64,000 nucleotides of DNA from Anticarsia gemmatalis (GCF_050436995.1 NC_134770.1:1250501-1314500), one strand, 5' to 3'; positions 42,951 to 54,889 are shown, numbered from the stretch's first letter. Notes: generated by a model from the letters alone, not told the origin. Made by a program: numbers and translations.

Positions 42951-43298
42951 TTTATTTAAGTAAGCAATCGAAAAGTCCACTGAAAATGTTCTAAGATCTC
43001 AGGAGTCCGGTCTCACAGATCAGAATCTAATCAGAACCAAATGATCAGATTTGCAGACCACAATAGTTTCTCACGTGAAAACGCGATGTTATCTCTTATA
43101 TAACACATGGAAAATGTTACAATTACATATAATTACATAAACGTTTAGACTGTTATCAGTTTAAATCTGTTATTTCACATGGTTTGGGATAAAGGGAGTG
43201 GTTATTTATTAATCTCATCTTTAAATTCAGTTTGGGCAGTCCTATTGTCATATGGTCGGACAAGAAATTCTTGGTTTTACATCTAAATTATATTTCAA

Positions 43299-43488
43299 TA
43301 GCTTCTGCCCGCGACTTAATCCGCGTGAAAGGTTTTTCCGGGGTTAAAAAATATCCAGGTTATAAGCTATCAGTGTACTAAATTTGATTATAATTTGTCT
43401 AGTAGATTTTTCGTGAAAGATCAACAAGCATACCTAAATCCTTCCATTCAATACTCATCAATTTTGCCTTTATAATATTAGAAGAATT
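43299..43488 (-). repeat. Diverged Helitron-like repeat (minus)
   Basis: Starts ATAGCTTCTGCCCGCGACTT and ends TGCCTTTATAATATTAGAAG. Internal words are diverged. Confidence 0.5.
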
Positions 43489-44448
43489 TTCACAAAAGTA
43501 AATTGCGATTACTAAAAGAAATATCGAGAAAAATTGAATCGATTGACTGCTATGTACAACGGATTCTTTAGATTTTATGGGTTAATACAATGGGGTTTAA
43601 ATTGTAAATAACTATAAGGTTTTGAGAGTTTAACGATTATTTTTAAAACTAAGTTGGTTTGTGAATTACTAATTACATACCTAATACCTATTTGAAAACG
43701 AAATCAGAAGAAAAGCTCTCCATAGCAATCTCACTCATCGCTTGTTAAGTTAATTGTAAACATATCTAATTACGGACTTGCTACTTGAACTTGTAACTTT
43801 TCCCGAGTTTTGTGTTATCCAGGCTGTTAATTTATTGATCATCAGAGACAGTGTAAAATAAGTAATTCGTTCTTTCTTTTAAGTGCAAATTGTATTAAAC
43901 ATAAAATCAGTCGTCATCGTCTCATCCCCGTAGGGAAAGGCGGAAACTAAATAACAAAAAGAAATTGAATCCTTTAGTGGTAAACATAACAATTTGCTGA
44001 AGGATTCGAACGCAGTTTTTCTATCTTGCTAAGATAAGTCAAATTTAATATTCTTTAAGTACTTAAGATTGCGGGCATAAAATGCTTAATTAAAGATTTT
44101 CGCAATTTTTTTTCACGTGTTCCCCCTGTAAGAAAATATTCCCTAATTAAAGATCTTAAAATTCAAATTTTTGAATTTGAATTTGAATTTTTAAGAAAAT
44201 ATTCCCTAATTAAAGATCTTAGTTTAGATATCTTATCTATTTAATTAACACTTAAACTAAAAAATAACGTTATCTAATTTATAACTAATCGAAACTTCTC
44301 TAACCTAATTTTTGATATATTATTTCCATTAACTACATTTCCACTAAATCATTAACTTATTTAACAGATAAAGGGGTTAAAAGGTACCTATTTCCATTTC
44401 CTAAACAGATTAATGAAATACTAATTAACAACAAAACAATAATCTCAC

Positions 44449-44567
44449 CTTAACTCCAAAACAACACAAAAATAAAAATCACAAAAAAAAATCACGAACG
44501 AACTCGTAAATGCAAATGGCGGCAATTTCAAATACGGAACGCACAGCCACAGATCTAGTTGCGTACT
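44449..44567 (-). promoter_or_regulatory. 5' non-coding exon of the pro-resilin-like gene
   Basis: On the minus strand, a 119-nt predicted exon runs from an initiator-like CAGT (A at 44567) to GGAGTTAAG followed by the donor GTGAGA. The next exon (42113-42141) begins after ATTTCCAG, 14 nt before the start codon. This gives a first exon without a start codon, as in many cuticle genes. Predicted from signals only. Confidence 0.5.
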
Positions 44568-44590
44568 GTTATACATTATGCGAAATGTTG

Positions 44591-44598
44591 TTTTTATA
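44591..44598 (-). promoter_or_regulatory. TATA box of the pro-resilin-like gene
   Basis: TATAAAAA on the minus strand, 31 bp upstream of the CAGT initiator at 44567, which is the usual TATA-to-start spacing. Confidence 0.55.
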
Positions 44599-44784
44599 TG
44601 CGAGTTAGTGGAGGGCGCATCTCCAAACAGCCTATTGTAATTGTATAGAGCCTTCTTTGTTTTTTTTATCGATATTACGCTTTCAATTTAGATGAGGTTT
44701 GATTGGTTTTGACAGATGTAGAGCTACTTGAGAAATAAATGTTTTTAAAATAAGCAAGCTTTTTTTAAAGTATATTATAAGTAT

Positions 44785-44860
44785 TTGTTCTGAGCCTGCT
44801 TGTAACTGTATAGGTATGTATTTAGAAGTATATAAGTATGTTTATCAGTTATTTGGTTAC
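44785..44860 (+). repeat. SINE-B fragment (plus)
   Basis: ATTTGTTCTGAGCCTGCTTG, GTATTTAGAAGTATATAAGT and ATGTTTATCAGTTATTTGGT. It directly precedes the SINE-C copy that hosts the foldback element. Confidence 0.6.
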
Positions 44861-44875
44861 GTTATGTTTTTAAGT

Positions 44876-46312
44876 CAACTACCGCACTTAGAATTGCTCT
44901 TGTGTCGCGGGTACTTTTACAGACATACAAACAACGGATAAAAGTACCTACAACCAGACCCGAAACAAATATTTATGTACGTCAGGCTGGCCCGGCCCCA
45001 TGGAATTTAATAATGAGATTGTTATCAATCCAATGTACCCGGGTGTACTAATATATGTAACACCTTCATTTTCAATGTAACTCTTTTTAAAAGAAATTAC
45101 GTGCACTTCTTAGTGGCCGGGCCAGCCTGACGTTTTCAGCCCGGCCACCTTGTTTCCCACTAATCTACAAAAAATACTGGCAATATTGTGCTACAGATGA
45201 AATGTACCCTATAATTTATGCATATGTAACACAAAATCGAATCCTAAAATGCAATAGCATACGAAATATTAGCGGTTGCAGGTGGCCGGGCTGAAATTAT
45301 TTCGTTAATATAAAACAGTAAAACTGCAACACCTACCAAAAACTAATACCAGTACATAATGAGATATAGAGATATAGAATACATGTAACGCTTTCATTTT
45401 AAATTATAATACATATTTAGAAAGAATAATCACTTGAAATTATATTTCAGCCCGGCCACCTAAAAGCGGTAATATTCCCTAAAATCTTATGCCAATTTGT
45501 ACAGTAAAACCTGATACAGCTATGAAATGAAAGTTACATTCGTTTCGTTTTAGTCGTATACCTTTAAGCCTTCTGTTTGACTAGATTATCAAAATCTGAG
45601 AAACTTGCCGAAGAGTGACTATCATTTATTAACTAATTTCAGGACATTTGGTTTGTTGAGTGAAACAAAATTGGTAATTGTCATATTTTTTTAATAATCA
45701 TTTTTGAAATTAGATAGACAACATTTGTACTTATATTAATTAGGTACTATAACAATTGTTAATTATAAATAATGTAAAAAAAGGTTACACATTGATAATA
45801 ACACAGTTATCAAAAAATTATAGTAATATCAATATTACCTTAACATCGAACATTCATTCATTCAGAATATTAGAAGATAATTTTTGGTTAAATACTTATT
45901 ATACCTTGGTAAAAAATCACAGATTTTAGGATTCGATTTTGTGTTACATATGCATAAATTATAGGGTACATTTCATCTGTAGCACAATATTGCCAGTATT
46001 TTTTGTAGATTAGTGGGAAACAAGGTGGCCGGGCTGAAAACGTCAGGCTGGCCCGGCCACTAAGAAGTGCACGTAATTTCTTTTAAAAAGAGTTACATTG
46101 AAAATGAAGGTGTTACATATATTAGTATACCCGGGTACATTGGATTGATAACAATCTCATTATTAAATTCCATGGGGCCGGGCCAGCCTGACGTACATAA
46201 ATATTTGTAGATCGCACAAATAGTTTTCCCGTTTGGGAATCGAACCCTCGACCTCCCGACGCAATGATAGTGGCGTTGCGACCCTAAACACTGCGCCACA
46301 GGAAGCCGTCAA
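44876..46312 (-). repeat. SINE-C (minus), split by the foldback element
   Basis: The left part (44876-44974: AGAATTGCTCTTGTGTCGCG, ACCAGACCCGAAACAAATAT) and the right part (46199-46312: AAATATTTGTAGATCGCACA, GGGAATCGAACCCTCGACCT, ACACTGCGCCACAGGAAG) join into one SINE-C once the element at 44975-46198 and one copy of AAATATTT are removed. This dates the element as younger than the SINE. Confidence 0.8.
44975..46198. mobile_element. Foldback-like element, 276-bp inverted repeats, 8-bp target duplication
   Basis: A 1,224-bp element flanked by AAATATTT (44967-44974 and 46199-46206). The left arm 44975-45250 and right arm 45923-46198 are inverted copies of 276 bp that I could distinguish at only one position (GTGTACT versus GTATACT). 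The ends are ATGTACGTCAGGCTGGCCC and its complement. Each arm contains a smaller inverted pair, CGTCAGGCTGGCCCGGCC at 44980 and its complement at 45115. The 672-bp interior holds a third pair, AGGTGGCCGGGCTGAAAT at 45280 and its complement at 45444. No ORF of note is present. An 8-bp duplication fits hAT- or P-like transposition, but the termini are not classic for either; Drosophila FB elements make 9 bp. Confidence 0.85.
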
Positions 46313-46694
46313 ATTCGTTGGGCGGTTTTGCGTGAACAAGTAACAAACATGTATCATTAAGCCATTATAATTGCAAACTTATTTCCTTCTTCCGAATCAA
46401 AATATCCTACAAATCTAATTCAATTCACAGGAAATTTTCTGTGGGATGATTTAAAACAGATTTTAATCTACAACCTTCCAGAATTCTGACCTCCAAGCCT
46501 ATGTGTCTGTTTAAATGTTGACTCCTATCTCGAAAACTGACATCACGTACTGACTGCGTTTTGATAGCTTCGTAAAGACATGCGTGGGTTAAAGTTGACT
46601 TTTTTGTTAGGTTTTTAAAATCCGGGTTCATATTTTGACGGTGTATTTATTCCTGTTCATGCATTCTGTTTTTTTAGTTATATTTTTCTTTTTT

Positions 46695-46815
46695 ATAGAA
46701 CTCCCGCAATAACAATTGATCTTGTGTCGCGGGGATTTTTACAAATATATGGGCAAAGGGCACAAAGTAGGACCAGAGTCGAAACAGTTATTTGTAGATG
46801 GCACAAATGGACACT
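46695..46815 (-). repeat. SINE-C fragment (minus)
   Basis: ACTCCCGCAATAACAATTGA, TTGTGTCGCGGGGATTTTTA and CGAAACAGTTATTTGTAGAT. No head. Confidence 0.6.
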
Positions 46816-46875
46816 ACTTAAAATAATTGCTACAAACATACTTTTCTTACTTAACATTACTACGAATGCATCCAC

Positions 46876-48006
46876 AGAATTCTGCTAAATGCTGGAATCA
46901 GCCGGGATTGGGGAACCAAATTAACAAAAAGATTTATAATCGACGTTCACTGTTTTTATTTCAGTGTACGATGTTACCATGAGGTCAGGGTGTGCATCTC
47001 CGCTCGCCCACAACGCTTTATCCCCTATTCCAGCCACTTAAGGGCAGATTCTTGAAAAGTAGCCTATATTTGATTGCAGTCTTCTTCTATCTCGCTAAAA
47101 TCGTCACCAGACTCTACAACGCAGTGTTCCAGGAACTGCTGTTAACTCTCCAAAATGGAGGCTTATCCGAATTAATATTAAAAAACTCAAAAATATGTAG
47201 ATATCTCTGTTAACGTCTGGTTTTGATAAAATTTTGCAGAGAGATAATTTTTTTTTTAAATAGGGGATGACTTTTGTAAAGCTATTATAGAGCCTTTATT
47301 TTCCCGAGTTTTGAACCCTGTACTTCCTAAATGTAAGTTAGTACATCGAGTACCAATTTGTAGAGACAGTATCGAGCATCGAGAACAATTACCTATAACC
47401 TTGGGTCATTACGATCACGAGCCAGGGGTACTCAACTATTTAGTTTAAAACACAATTTCGTTAGAACAATTTAAAAAAAGAGTGTTTTTTCTATTAAGTT
47501 TCTTGACAGTTCTTCTAATTGATTCTAACTTTTCCTGGCGGTCTATTTATTAAGTTTCGCATTGCTGGCTCAATATCAATCTGGAATTTAAAAAATAGAT
47601 CTTTGATTTTAAAGTCTATTTCTAAAAAACAGATACTAAAGCGCTACTAAAGATAAGAGTAAATTTTAAACTCGAAATCCACCTCATCATGTTGTATAGC
47701 CAAAAGAATACATTTTCTAAAAAAAGCTGCAATACCCAAATTAAGTAAACATTTTTCAACTTATATTTTCAACTTAAACTACAAAACTCACCAAAAGGTT
47801 GTTCACTCCCCACAGTTCCCGCAATAAATCAAGAATTGATAGCAGTACATGACTATTTCACAACCACCCATACAACATAGTATATACTACTCTACCAATG
47901 CCAAACTTCTTTCTATTGTAAAACACTCATTAAGAACAACAGTCACGAAGTTTCAAACGCATTTGGTAGCTTATTACTGAGATTTAATTAAGTTATATTG
48001 ATTATT
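46876..48006. other. Non-coding stretch
   Basis: AT-rich with a short GC-richer dispersed block at about 46990-47080 (GTGCATCTCCGCTCGCCCAC ... AAGGGCAGATTCTTGAAAAG). The ORF over that block has no recognisable product. No gene seen. Confidence 0.45.
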
Positions 48007-48192
48007 AGCTTTTGCCCGCAACTTCGTCCGCTTTGTGACTTAGGACAGAATTTTCATACAAACTTTCATCCCCCATTTTAACCCCTCGGGAGAAGAATTG
48101 ATCAATATTCTTAGTGGATGTCTACGTCATAATATCTACGTGAATGTCAAATTTCAGTCCAATCCGTTCAGTGGTTTGGGCTGTGCGTTGAT
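48007..48192 (-). repeat. Helitron-like repeat (minus)
   Basis: Starts TTAGCTTTTGCCCGCAACTT, with GTGACTTAGGACAGAATTTT and CAAATTTCAGTCCAATCCGT. Reverse-oriented relative of 18501-18700. Confidence 0.6.
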
Positions 48193-48194
48193 CA

Positions 48195-48317
48195 CTAACC
48201 CCGTTCTGAGTACATTTAGCGGTAGTTTATCTATTCGATAGCGTTCTTTTTATATGACTTTAAGCGCTATTAAATAGATAAACTACCGCTAAATGTTCCT
48301 AAGAAACCTGGGGTTAG
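48195..48317. mobile_element. Palindromic MITE with GCGGTAGTTTATC arms, cleanest copy
   Basis: Ends CTAACCCCGTTCTGAGTACA and AAACCTGGGGTTAG, arms ATTTAGCGGTAGTTTATCTA and TAGATAAACTACCGCTAAAT, centre TTTTTATATGACTTTAA. The 123-bp element is essentially one hairpin. Confidence 0.75.
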
Positions 48318-48329
48318 TCACCTAGTTCA

Positions 48330-48420
48330 GCTGGATATCAGTATTTTACATGGAGCGACTGCCTGTCTGACCTCCACAACCCAGTTACCTGAGTTATAAC
48401 ACGATACCCTTTATTTCGAT
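48330..48420 (-). repeat. LINE-like tail fragment
   Basis: Contains GGAGCGACTGCCTGTCTGAC and CCACAACCCAGTTACCTGAG, shared with 930-975, 34.9 kb (reverse) and 49.46 kb. Confidence 0.5.
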
Positions 48421-48477
48421 TAAAAAACAATAACGATGAACTGAGAATCTTCTCATTTTCTTAATCAGTTGTTGTTG

Positions 48478-48722
48478 GTCGTATGGTTAGTGGTCAACCT
48501 AGTGTCAAAGTTGTTCAAGCCGCCCGAGAGGCCTTTGACATGGCTTAACGACTGTTATCTTAGAAGACAACACCCGGGACCGACTTTTTACGTGCCCTCA
48601 GAAGCACGGAGACGCCCTACTCAAATACCACTATGCGGTCACCCATCTATGGAATGACCGCGCCGAGGATTGGTTAACCCACAGATCGTTTAACAACCGG
48701 TGAGCGCAACTGGCTATGGGCG
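48478..48722 (-). repeat. 5S-rRNA-derived SINE (minus), full length
   Basis: Reverse of the family at 12951: GTATGGTTAGTGGTCAACCT, GAGAGGCCTTTGACATGGCT, CGGGACCGACTTTTTACGTG, CACTATGCGGTCACCCATCT, GGAATGACCGCGCCGAGG, TTAACAACCGGTGAGCGCAA. The most complete copy; use as the family reference. Confidence 0.8.
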
Positions 48723-49082
48723 CCTCTCTTAATCAGTTAAAAATGTATGAATGAATTTATTCAGCAATAGAGCGATTGCATTTCTAAAAATAATACTAAC
48801 ATTACACCCGACGTTGTTTGCATGCGCCGTTAATTTCAGTAATATGTATGTATATGCGTGCTAACTCACTATTATACGATTTTATGTCTGTTTGTAACGA
48901 TATTAAGACATCATTGACTAATATTATCTTAACATTAGAGTTGCAAGGATTTAAGATGAAAAAAATAATTGCTAAACGTGTTTTTCAAGATCAGTTATAA
49001 TCTCTTGCGGGTCCGATGATTATGCTTGCAAAGAGATCTTTAAATATTAGAAAAAGGGAATTAATTTGAGGGGCCCATAACC

Positions 49083-49192
49083 AGTCGCACTGACCGATCG
49101 GTAAACGATGTGCGGGTACAGCGATCATTGGCGCGGTCATTCCAAAGATGGGTGACCGCATAGTGATATCTGAACTGGGAGTCTCCGTGCAA
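49083..49192 (+). repeat. 5S-rRNA-derived SINE head (plus)
   Basis: CACTGACCGATCGGTAAACG, GCGATCATTGGCGCGGTCAT, CAAAGATGGGTGACCGCATA, then truncated at GAGTCTCCGTGC. Confidence 0.7.
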
Positions 49193-49234
49193 AAATCAAG
49201 AATTTTTTATAATTTATATTAATTCAATAGTAGT

Positions 49235-49560
49235 ACGGAGTTTGGCAACGTGCCCGGTAAATGGCAATAAAGTATAAACTTGCCCCCTATTTTGTAATAG
49301 GGGGCGTTTTTAGCGAGTTTAGGGGGTATAACATTATTTATAGCGGAATATGGGTGTATTCCATACACCTCTATCTAAACCTTCGGATATCATTATCAGC
49401 CTAGCCTTTCTTCCAACTATGTTGGAGTCGCTTCCAGTCTTACCGGATGCAGCTGAAAACAGTTATTTATATGGAGCGACCGCCTATCGGAACTCCACAA
49501 CCCAGTTACCTGGGTTATAACACAGTACCCCTTGGTAAAACCTTCATAGAGCTTACCAGG
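49235..49560. repeat. Dispersed repeat with GC hairpin and LINE-like tail
   Basis: A hairpin GCCCCCTATT / AATAGGGGGC at about 49282-49305 is followed by CCAACTATGTTGGAGTCGCT, AGTCTTACCGGATGCAGCTG and CACAACCCAGTTACCTGGGT. A diverged relative of the first half is at about 55360-55490. Confidence 0.55.
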
Positions 49561-49599
49561 CGTAATTGTATGTATGTACTTAATTGGTAATTCGTAATT

Positions 49600-51348
49600 A
49601 CATAAGTACCTTAAAGCAAATTAAAGCCCAATTTTCACACCGATATAATACAAGTAGTTAACAAAATCAACTACATACAATAGTGTTGTACCAATTAGTT
49701 GAAAACTATTTCCCAACTAGTGCTGCCCCCACTTTACATTCGAGAAAGTTTCAAGGTGCTTCTCACGGGTAGATCTATCTATCTCAAAGGTTTTTATCTA
49801 TTTAGGAAGAGCCAACGTACTTATTAGAGCAAGTGGGTTAATCCATGTGTAGATAAGTTAAACTATTGTATTGTTTTACATATGTAATTATGTAATCTTC
49901 GCTTTAGTTCAGACTAGCCTTAGAATAGTAGTTATATTATAGTTATTTACTAATTAGGAAAGCACCTTTTAAAGTTCTGTGGTTGAAAACTATCAGAAAA
50001 TTATTGAATTATGTAGAAATCCTGATTTTGTTAGGATCGACTGTAAACAAAGTATTTTGGTTTGATTACATTACACGGGGATAAAGATTTATTATTTCAT
50101 TTCTCACAAATAAATACACACCTTTTCTCTACATTTTACTTTTACCCCTATATTTGAGTAAATATTCCTTATATTTGTGGCTTTGTTAACAAAAGTCGCG
50201 AAAACAAAATAGCTGGAAGAAAGGCTTGGCCGATATACCTAGATTTCAGTAAATAAAAGAATAAAGTCGATTTGATTGTTACAGTATTAGATCTATCGTT
50301 AGTAACATCACGAAAGTATCGTCAAGAATTCGATAGCTCCTTCATTCAGTGCCCCTTATTACTAACTAGCCGTGTTTCCAACTTCAGTAGCTAGGTTATT
50401 ATGTACCAACACAACTCTTATATTATCTGACTAGTAACTAGGTAGACTATATCTGTAGCGTAAGTATATCTCAAATTGTATGTGTTTAACTATTTGTCTG
50501 ATGGCAAAATATGAAAGAGATTGAATTCCTTTTCGTAGGTTGCAGTTTTATAAGTCGATATTTTCAAAGCATTCGATCTGTTGCTTATTTCTCGTTATAG
50601 AATGTTGCACTTTGAAAACAAGTTTAAACAGCATGAATGTACAAGGACCTTTAAGAAGCAGTTTAATACTATTATTTAGTTCCTGAAAAGTAGGTTACTG
50701 GTGTCAATACTAAAAAAGTAAATGGAAAGTTTTATGTATGTAAGATTAAAAAGGCTTAAAATTTTCATGAACAAAAAGCTTGAAGTAATATTTTCTTCGA
50801 TTCGACAAAGTAGAGCAGAAGACATTAAAAGTTAGGTTAGTATTTAAGAATTTGTTTAAACTGATGACGTAAATGAACTAATTAAAATACTATTTGGCAG
50901 GATAATTGATTACATACATAAATTGATCACCCGGGAAACACCAAGGATTTTCTTAAAAAAACCACTACTCTTTCATTAAAGTCGGTCAAGCAGTTTCGCT
51001 GATACACATTTGACGTTCACTCAAGCGAACTTCGCTAATATGCTTCAATGAAATACGTTATAACAGTCTGATTACAGCACAATAATGCTAAAATAATGGC
51101 GGATCATGATCTACTCAAATATATTCTATTTATTGCTATGTCGAAATGAGTGCAAAAAAAAGCAATTCATCTCAATAGCACTGTTTAATTTTGTAATGAT
51201 ATTCGTGAAATAATAATTATGTTTTGTATTAATTAGATACTTGTTTAGAGCTATCGGTTCGTGTTTATTTTATTTGATTGAAAAGAAGCAAATTGAAATG
51301 TAATTTTGCAAACCGGATACTTATTTAGTTACGTGCATTTTTATTCGT
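49600..51348. other. Gene-free AT-rich stretch
   Basis: No repeat family, exon or RNA gene recognised by eye. Confidence 0.45.
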
Positions 51349-51558
51349 CCATACTAATATTATAAATGCGAAAGTAACTCTGTCTGTCTGTCTGTTACTC
51401 AATCACGTCTAAACTACTGAACCAATTTGCATGAAATTTGGTATGGATATATTTTGAGACCCGAGAAAAGACATAGGCTACTTTTTACCACGGGAAAATG
51501 ACGCATTCCCATGGGAAAATTCAGGTGGCGGACGAAGTCGCGGGTAAAAGCTAGTAAT
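51349..51558 (+). repeat. Helitron-like repeat (GTCT microsatellite type, plus)
   Basis: Starts TCCATACTAATATTATAAAT, has a (CTGT)n run, GAAATTTGGTATGGATATAT, and ends GACGAAGTCGCGGGTAAAAG and CTAG. The TC start, CTAG end and terminal hairpin are the clearest Helitron-style ends in the window. An inverted sister is at 51990-52216. Confidence 0.7.
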
Positions 51559-51755
51559 ATTATAACTCTGGGCTCTCGCAATAATTTTATCTAGTTCTTA
51601 TTGATTATTGGTACCTATAGATGCTACAGTAGCTCAATGTATGGGTAAACTGTTACACAGGTTGAACTTAAGTCAGAATGGCACATGGTCGTGATTTTAA
51701 ACTTTCCTGAAAAATATCATTACGAGAGAAGTACCTACTCATATAAAGCACTAAC

Positions 51756-51872
51756 TGACCCGCGCAACTTCGCTTGCGTCACATAAGAGAGAATGGGTCA
51801 GAATTTTCCATGTTTTTGTAACACTTTTTACTGTTACTCTGCTCCTATTGGTCGTAGCGTGATGATATAAAA
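51756..51872 (-). repeat. Helitron-like repeat, type B (minus), truncated
   Basis: Starts ACTGACCCGCGCAACTTCGC and is broken after GTAGCGTGATGATATA. Confidence 0.65.
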
Positions 51873-51989
51873 TATGCTTTTTTTTCACCAAAAAATATTC
51901 TCAAAATTATTTATATTTCTTAGTATAACGAAGTCGCGCTAAGACATATCCGCCATTAAAACAGTTGCCATGGCAACGGAATTTTGTTA

Positions 51990-52216
51990 TTTCAATGTCA
52001 TTATAATATTGATTTTTCGCGACTTCGTTGAATTTTCTGAATTTTCCCGGGAAATGCGTCATTTTCCCGGGGTGAAAAGTAGCCTATGTCCTTTCTCGGG
52101 TATCAAAATGTCTCCATAGCAAATTTCATGCAAATTGGTTCAGTAGTTTAGACGTGATTGAGTAGCAGACAGACAGACAGACAGAGTTACTTTCGCATTT
52201 ATAATATTAGTATGGA
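51990..52216 (-). repeat. Helitron-like repeat (GTCT type, minus)
   Basis: Contains TTTTCCCGGGAAATGCGTCA, GTGAAAAGTAGCCTATGTCC, (CAGA)n, and ends TTATAATATTAGTATGGA. It faces the plus copy at 51349, forming a long imperfect inverted pair about 430 bp apart. Confidence 0.7.
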
Positions 52217-52219
52217 TTA

Positions 52220-53420
52220 GCTATTATAGTTGATAACAGCTATAAAAATAATTCTTTTCTTACAAGGTTTCAATTCTTTTATTTCCCATTATGTCGAGCA
52301 TTAGCTGTTAGTTTATAAAAGCTGAAAAAGTTATTAATGAAGACATTGCATAAAATAACATACGTCAAATAATTCGCAATAAATAAAATATAGTCAAATG
52401 AACTCCAATGAGTTCCAACATAATTTTCATCTGACATTATTGGCTCCAAATACGGTTATCATCGCATCAGTAAAAAAAACATAACTCATAAGTCATAATG
52501 TCGAAATTTTCTTGGCGCGCTTTGCAGTTTGAAATTCGAACGTGCTCTATTTGTCCTTGGAAGAGAGATGCGGCGTTACTGATCTTGATTAAACCATAAA
52601 TAACATATTATGCTTTATTTACGAATATTAATGGTAGATGTATTTATGTGTAATTATCTACAATCTGCTATAGTTAAAAAGTAGTTATAGTTAAAAAATA
52701 AAAGCGAGTATTGCACACTCGCCTTTATTTTTTGAAGTATTAAAACTTTATTTTCAGGAGTGAGTGTTGATTTTATTTCTCCCGCGATTTTCAAGGGTTA
52801 GGCAACGGTTGATTTTGTTTCTACATCGATTAATATTCAAAATCATATTTGATTCTTTAATGAAAAACAAGCTTTTGTGCGCAACTCTAGATTTTTTTGC
52901 TAAAATGTAGCCTTTCCTCGGCCAAATAATCTTTATTCCTGCTTTATTCGATTAAAGTCGGTAACAGTACTACCATTTAAGTTTTGACTACTTATTTTAC
53001 TCTTATAGAGAAAGCAATTACAAAAAGAAAATATAAAATCCCCTGAAAAGTTATTTTTTATAAGTATATTAGATTCGCGATATCATCTCATACCTACTTT
53101 TTTAAACTTATAAATTACAAAAAACATTCATAAATATTGTAGCTTGTATCCACTTAAGGGCTGCCAAGGTTTTATAGAACAAAGTACGCCGACTCTACAT
53201 TATATTCGCCAAAAATAGTGTTTATTGTTGATACGATTTAAGTTCTTTGTTTGTATGTCAGTACTTCTTATATTTTTCTACGAACAATAATTGGTCCTCA
53301 AATTATATTTATTATACTTCGCACCATTCTAGTGGAAATTAGCCTTACACTATGAAAATCTACGCTGTACCGTCTTTTATTTTTCTATATTTACTAATCA
53401 TCTGCACTGCATCTACAAAT
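52220..53420. other. Gene-free stretch with one hairpin
   Basis: AT-rich. The only structure noted is a 17-bp near-perfect hairpin at 52693-52733 (AAAAAATAAAAGCGAGT, 7-nt loop, ACTCGCCTTTATTTTTT). Confidence 0.45.
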
Positions 53421-53424
53421 CTTT

Positions 53425-53600
53425 ATGTGATGAGCACGAATATTTGTTTTGAGCCTGGTTGTCAATTATCTATATAAGAATGTATTTAGAAGTACAATAT
53501 AAGTATGTTTATCAGTTATTTGATTACAATAATAGTACAAGCTCTGCTTAGTTCGGAATCAGATGACCATGTGTGAATTGTCCCAAAATAATTATTTAAT
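53425..53600 (+). repeat. SINE-B fragment (plus)
   Basis: TGTGATGAGCACGAATATTT, TATGTTTATCAGTTATTTGA, AGCTCTGCTTAGTTCGGAAT. Head missing. Confidence 0.65.
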
Positions 53601-54004
53601 ATGAAACATTCAAAAGTTTGTATTCTCCTCTAAACGGCTAATCCGAAATTAGGTAATCATTTATAACCATAATTAAAACAGGATATTTTTATCGCAAAAA
53701 AATCTTTCCACACGAACGAAATTGTGGGTGGAATTTTCAAAGTCGTATAAGTATCTATGACACCATACAAAGTACATCCTTATTAAACAATCACTCATTT
53801 ATACAGACCATAGACACAATACAACCTCATCATATCATAGAGTTGTCAAAACAGACGCGACCTTGCTTTCTTCCGATACATCACTAACACAAGTTTATAA
53901 AAACAATAAACAGAATTGTTATTGTATGCGTTTGTGTATAAGTAATGAGATTGTAGCGATTTGAAAAACGCACTTATGCTTATAATATTTCGTAAGTAAA
54001 TCTC

Positions 54005-54180
54005 CAAAGTGGCCGTCAGTATCTTTGCTAACTCTTTTCATAAGGCTTCCCCGCTTTCCGATCTAGTGGTGGATTCAGTAATTGTAACATAGGTAAAGCT
54101 CAATCAAAATAGACTCATTCATTAGTTTATGTCAAATACCTTTGATTTTGTGAAAAAACAATTTGATTTTAACTTGCTAA
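54005..54180 (+). repeat. Non-LTR retrotransposon 3' tail
   Basis: GTGGCCGTCAGTATCTTTGC, GCTTCCCCGCTTTCCGATCT and TTCAGTAATTGTAACATAGG. Second copy of the tail at 10940-11130. Confidence 0.5.
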
Positions 54181-54694
54181 CCAAAGAAAAATACTACAAC
54201 AGGTTTTCTTACAGGGTACGCAGACCGTAGCCGGAGCCGGTAGCTTTTTCTTAAATATATTTTATAAAGTGGAGTAGGTACATACCCTTATTAATGCCAA
54301 GTGGGGATTAAAATCCTGAAACTCTGACAAGACTCCCGCCTCTAAGCTTTTAATCCCACTCTCGCTTACGCTTATACCTTATACTGTACATTGAAGACAC
54401 CGGACACACAATCGGTCCATAATTGCGATCCGATGACCTTGCTCTAAATCCCATCACGTATTTACTTCTTGTACAAATTACAGACTAAATAACAGACGCG
54501 GTATTAGGCAAAAACGTTATTCATTATTTTTTATGTTTAATCATTGAAAATGAAAATATGTATTTTTACGCCACCTCGAATATTATGTCATCTAGCTACC
54601 TTAGTATATGCTTTACATTAGTCTATATCAAGATAATGTACTTAAGAAGAATCTAGATACTACTTTATACCTATTAGTATTTCTTTTTAAAAAA

Positions 54695-54885
54695 AGACAA
54701 CTTTCGCACTAATAATCGCTCTTGTGTTGCAGGAAGTTTGAAAAACATTCAAACAACAAATACAAAGTACAAGCAGACCCGAGACATTTATGGATCGAAA
54801 AATAATTGTCCCGTGTGGAAATCGAACCCACGGTTTCCCGACGCAATGGTACCGCTACTAACCACTACGCCACGGAGGCCTTCAA
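54695..54885 (-). repeat. SINE-C (minus), full length
   Basis: CACTAATAATCGCTCTTGTG, CAAGCAGACCCGAGACATTT, GGAAATCGAACCCACGGTTT, ACCACTACGCCACGGAGG. Head and body are both present. It lies about 1.3 kb before the candidate nanos first exon. Confidence 0.7.
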
Positions 54886-54889
54886 AACC

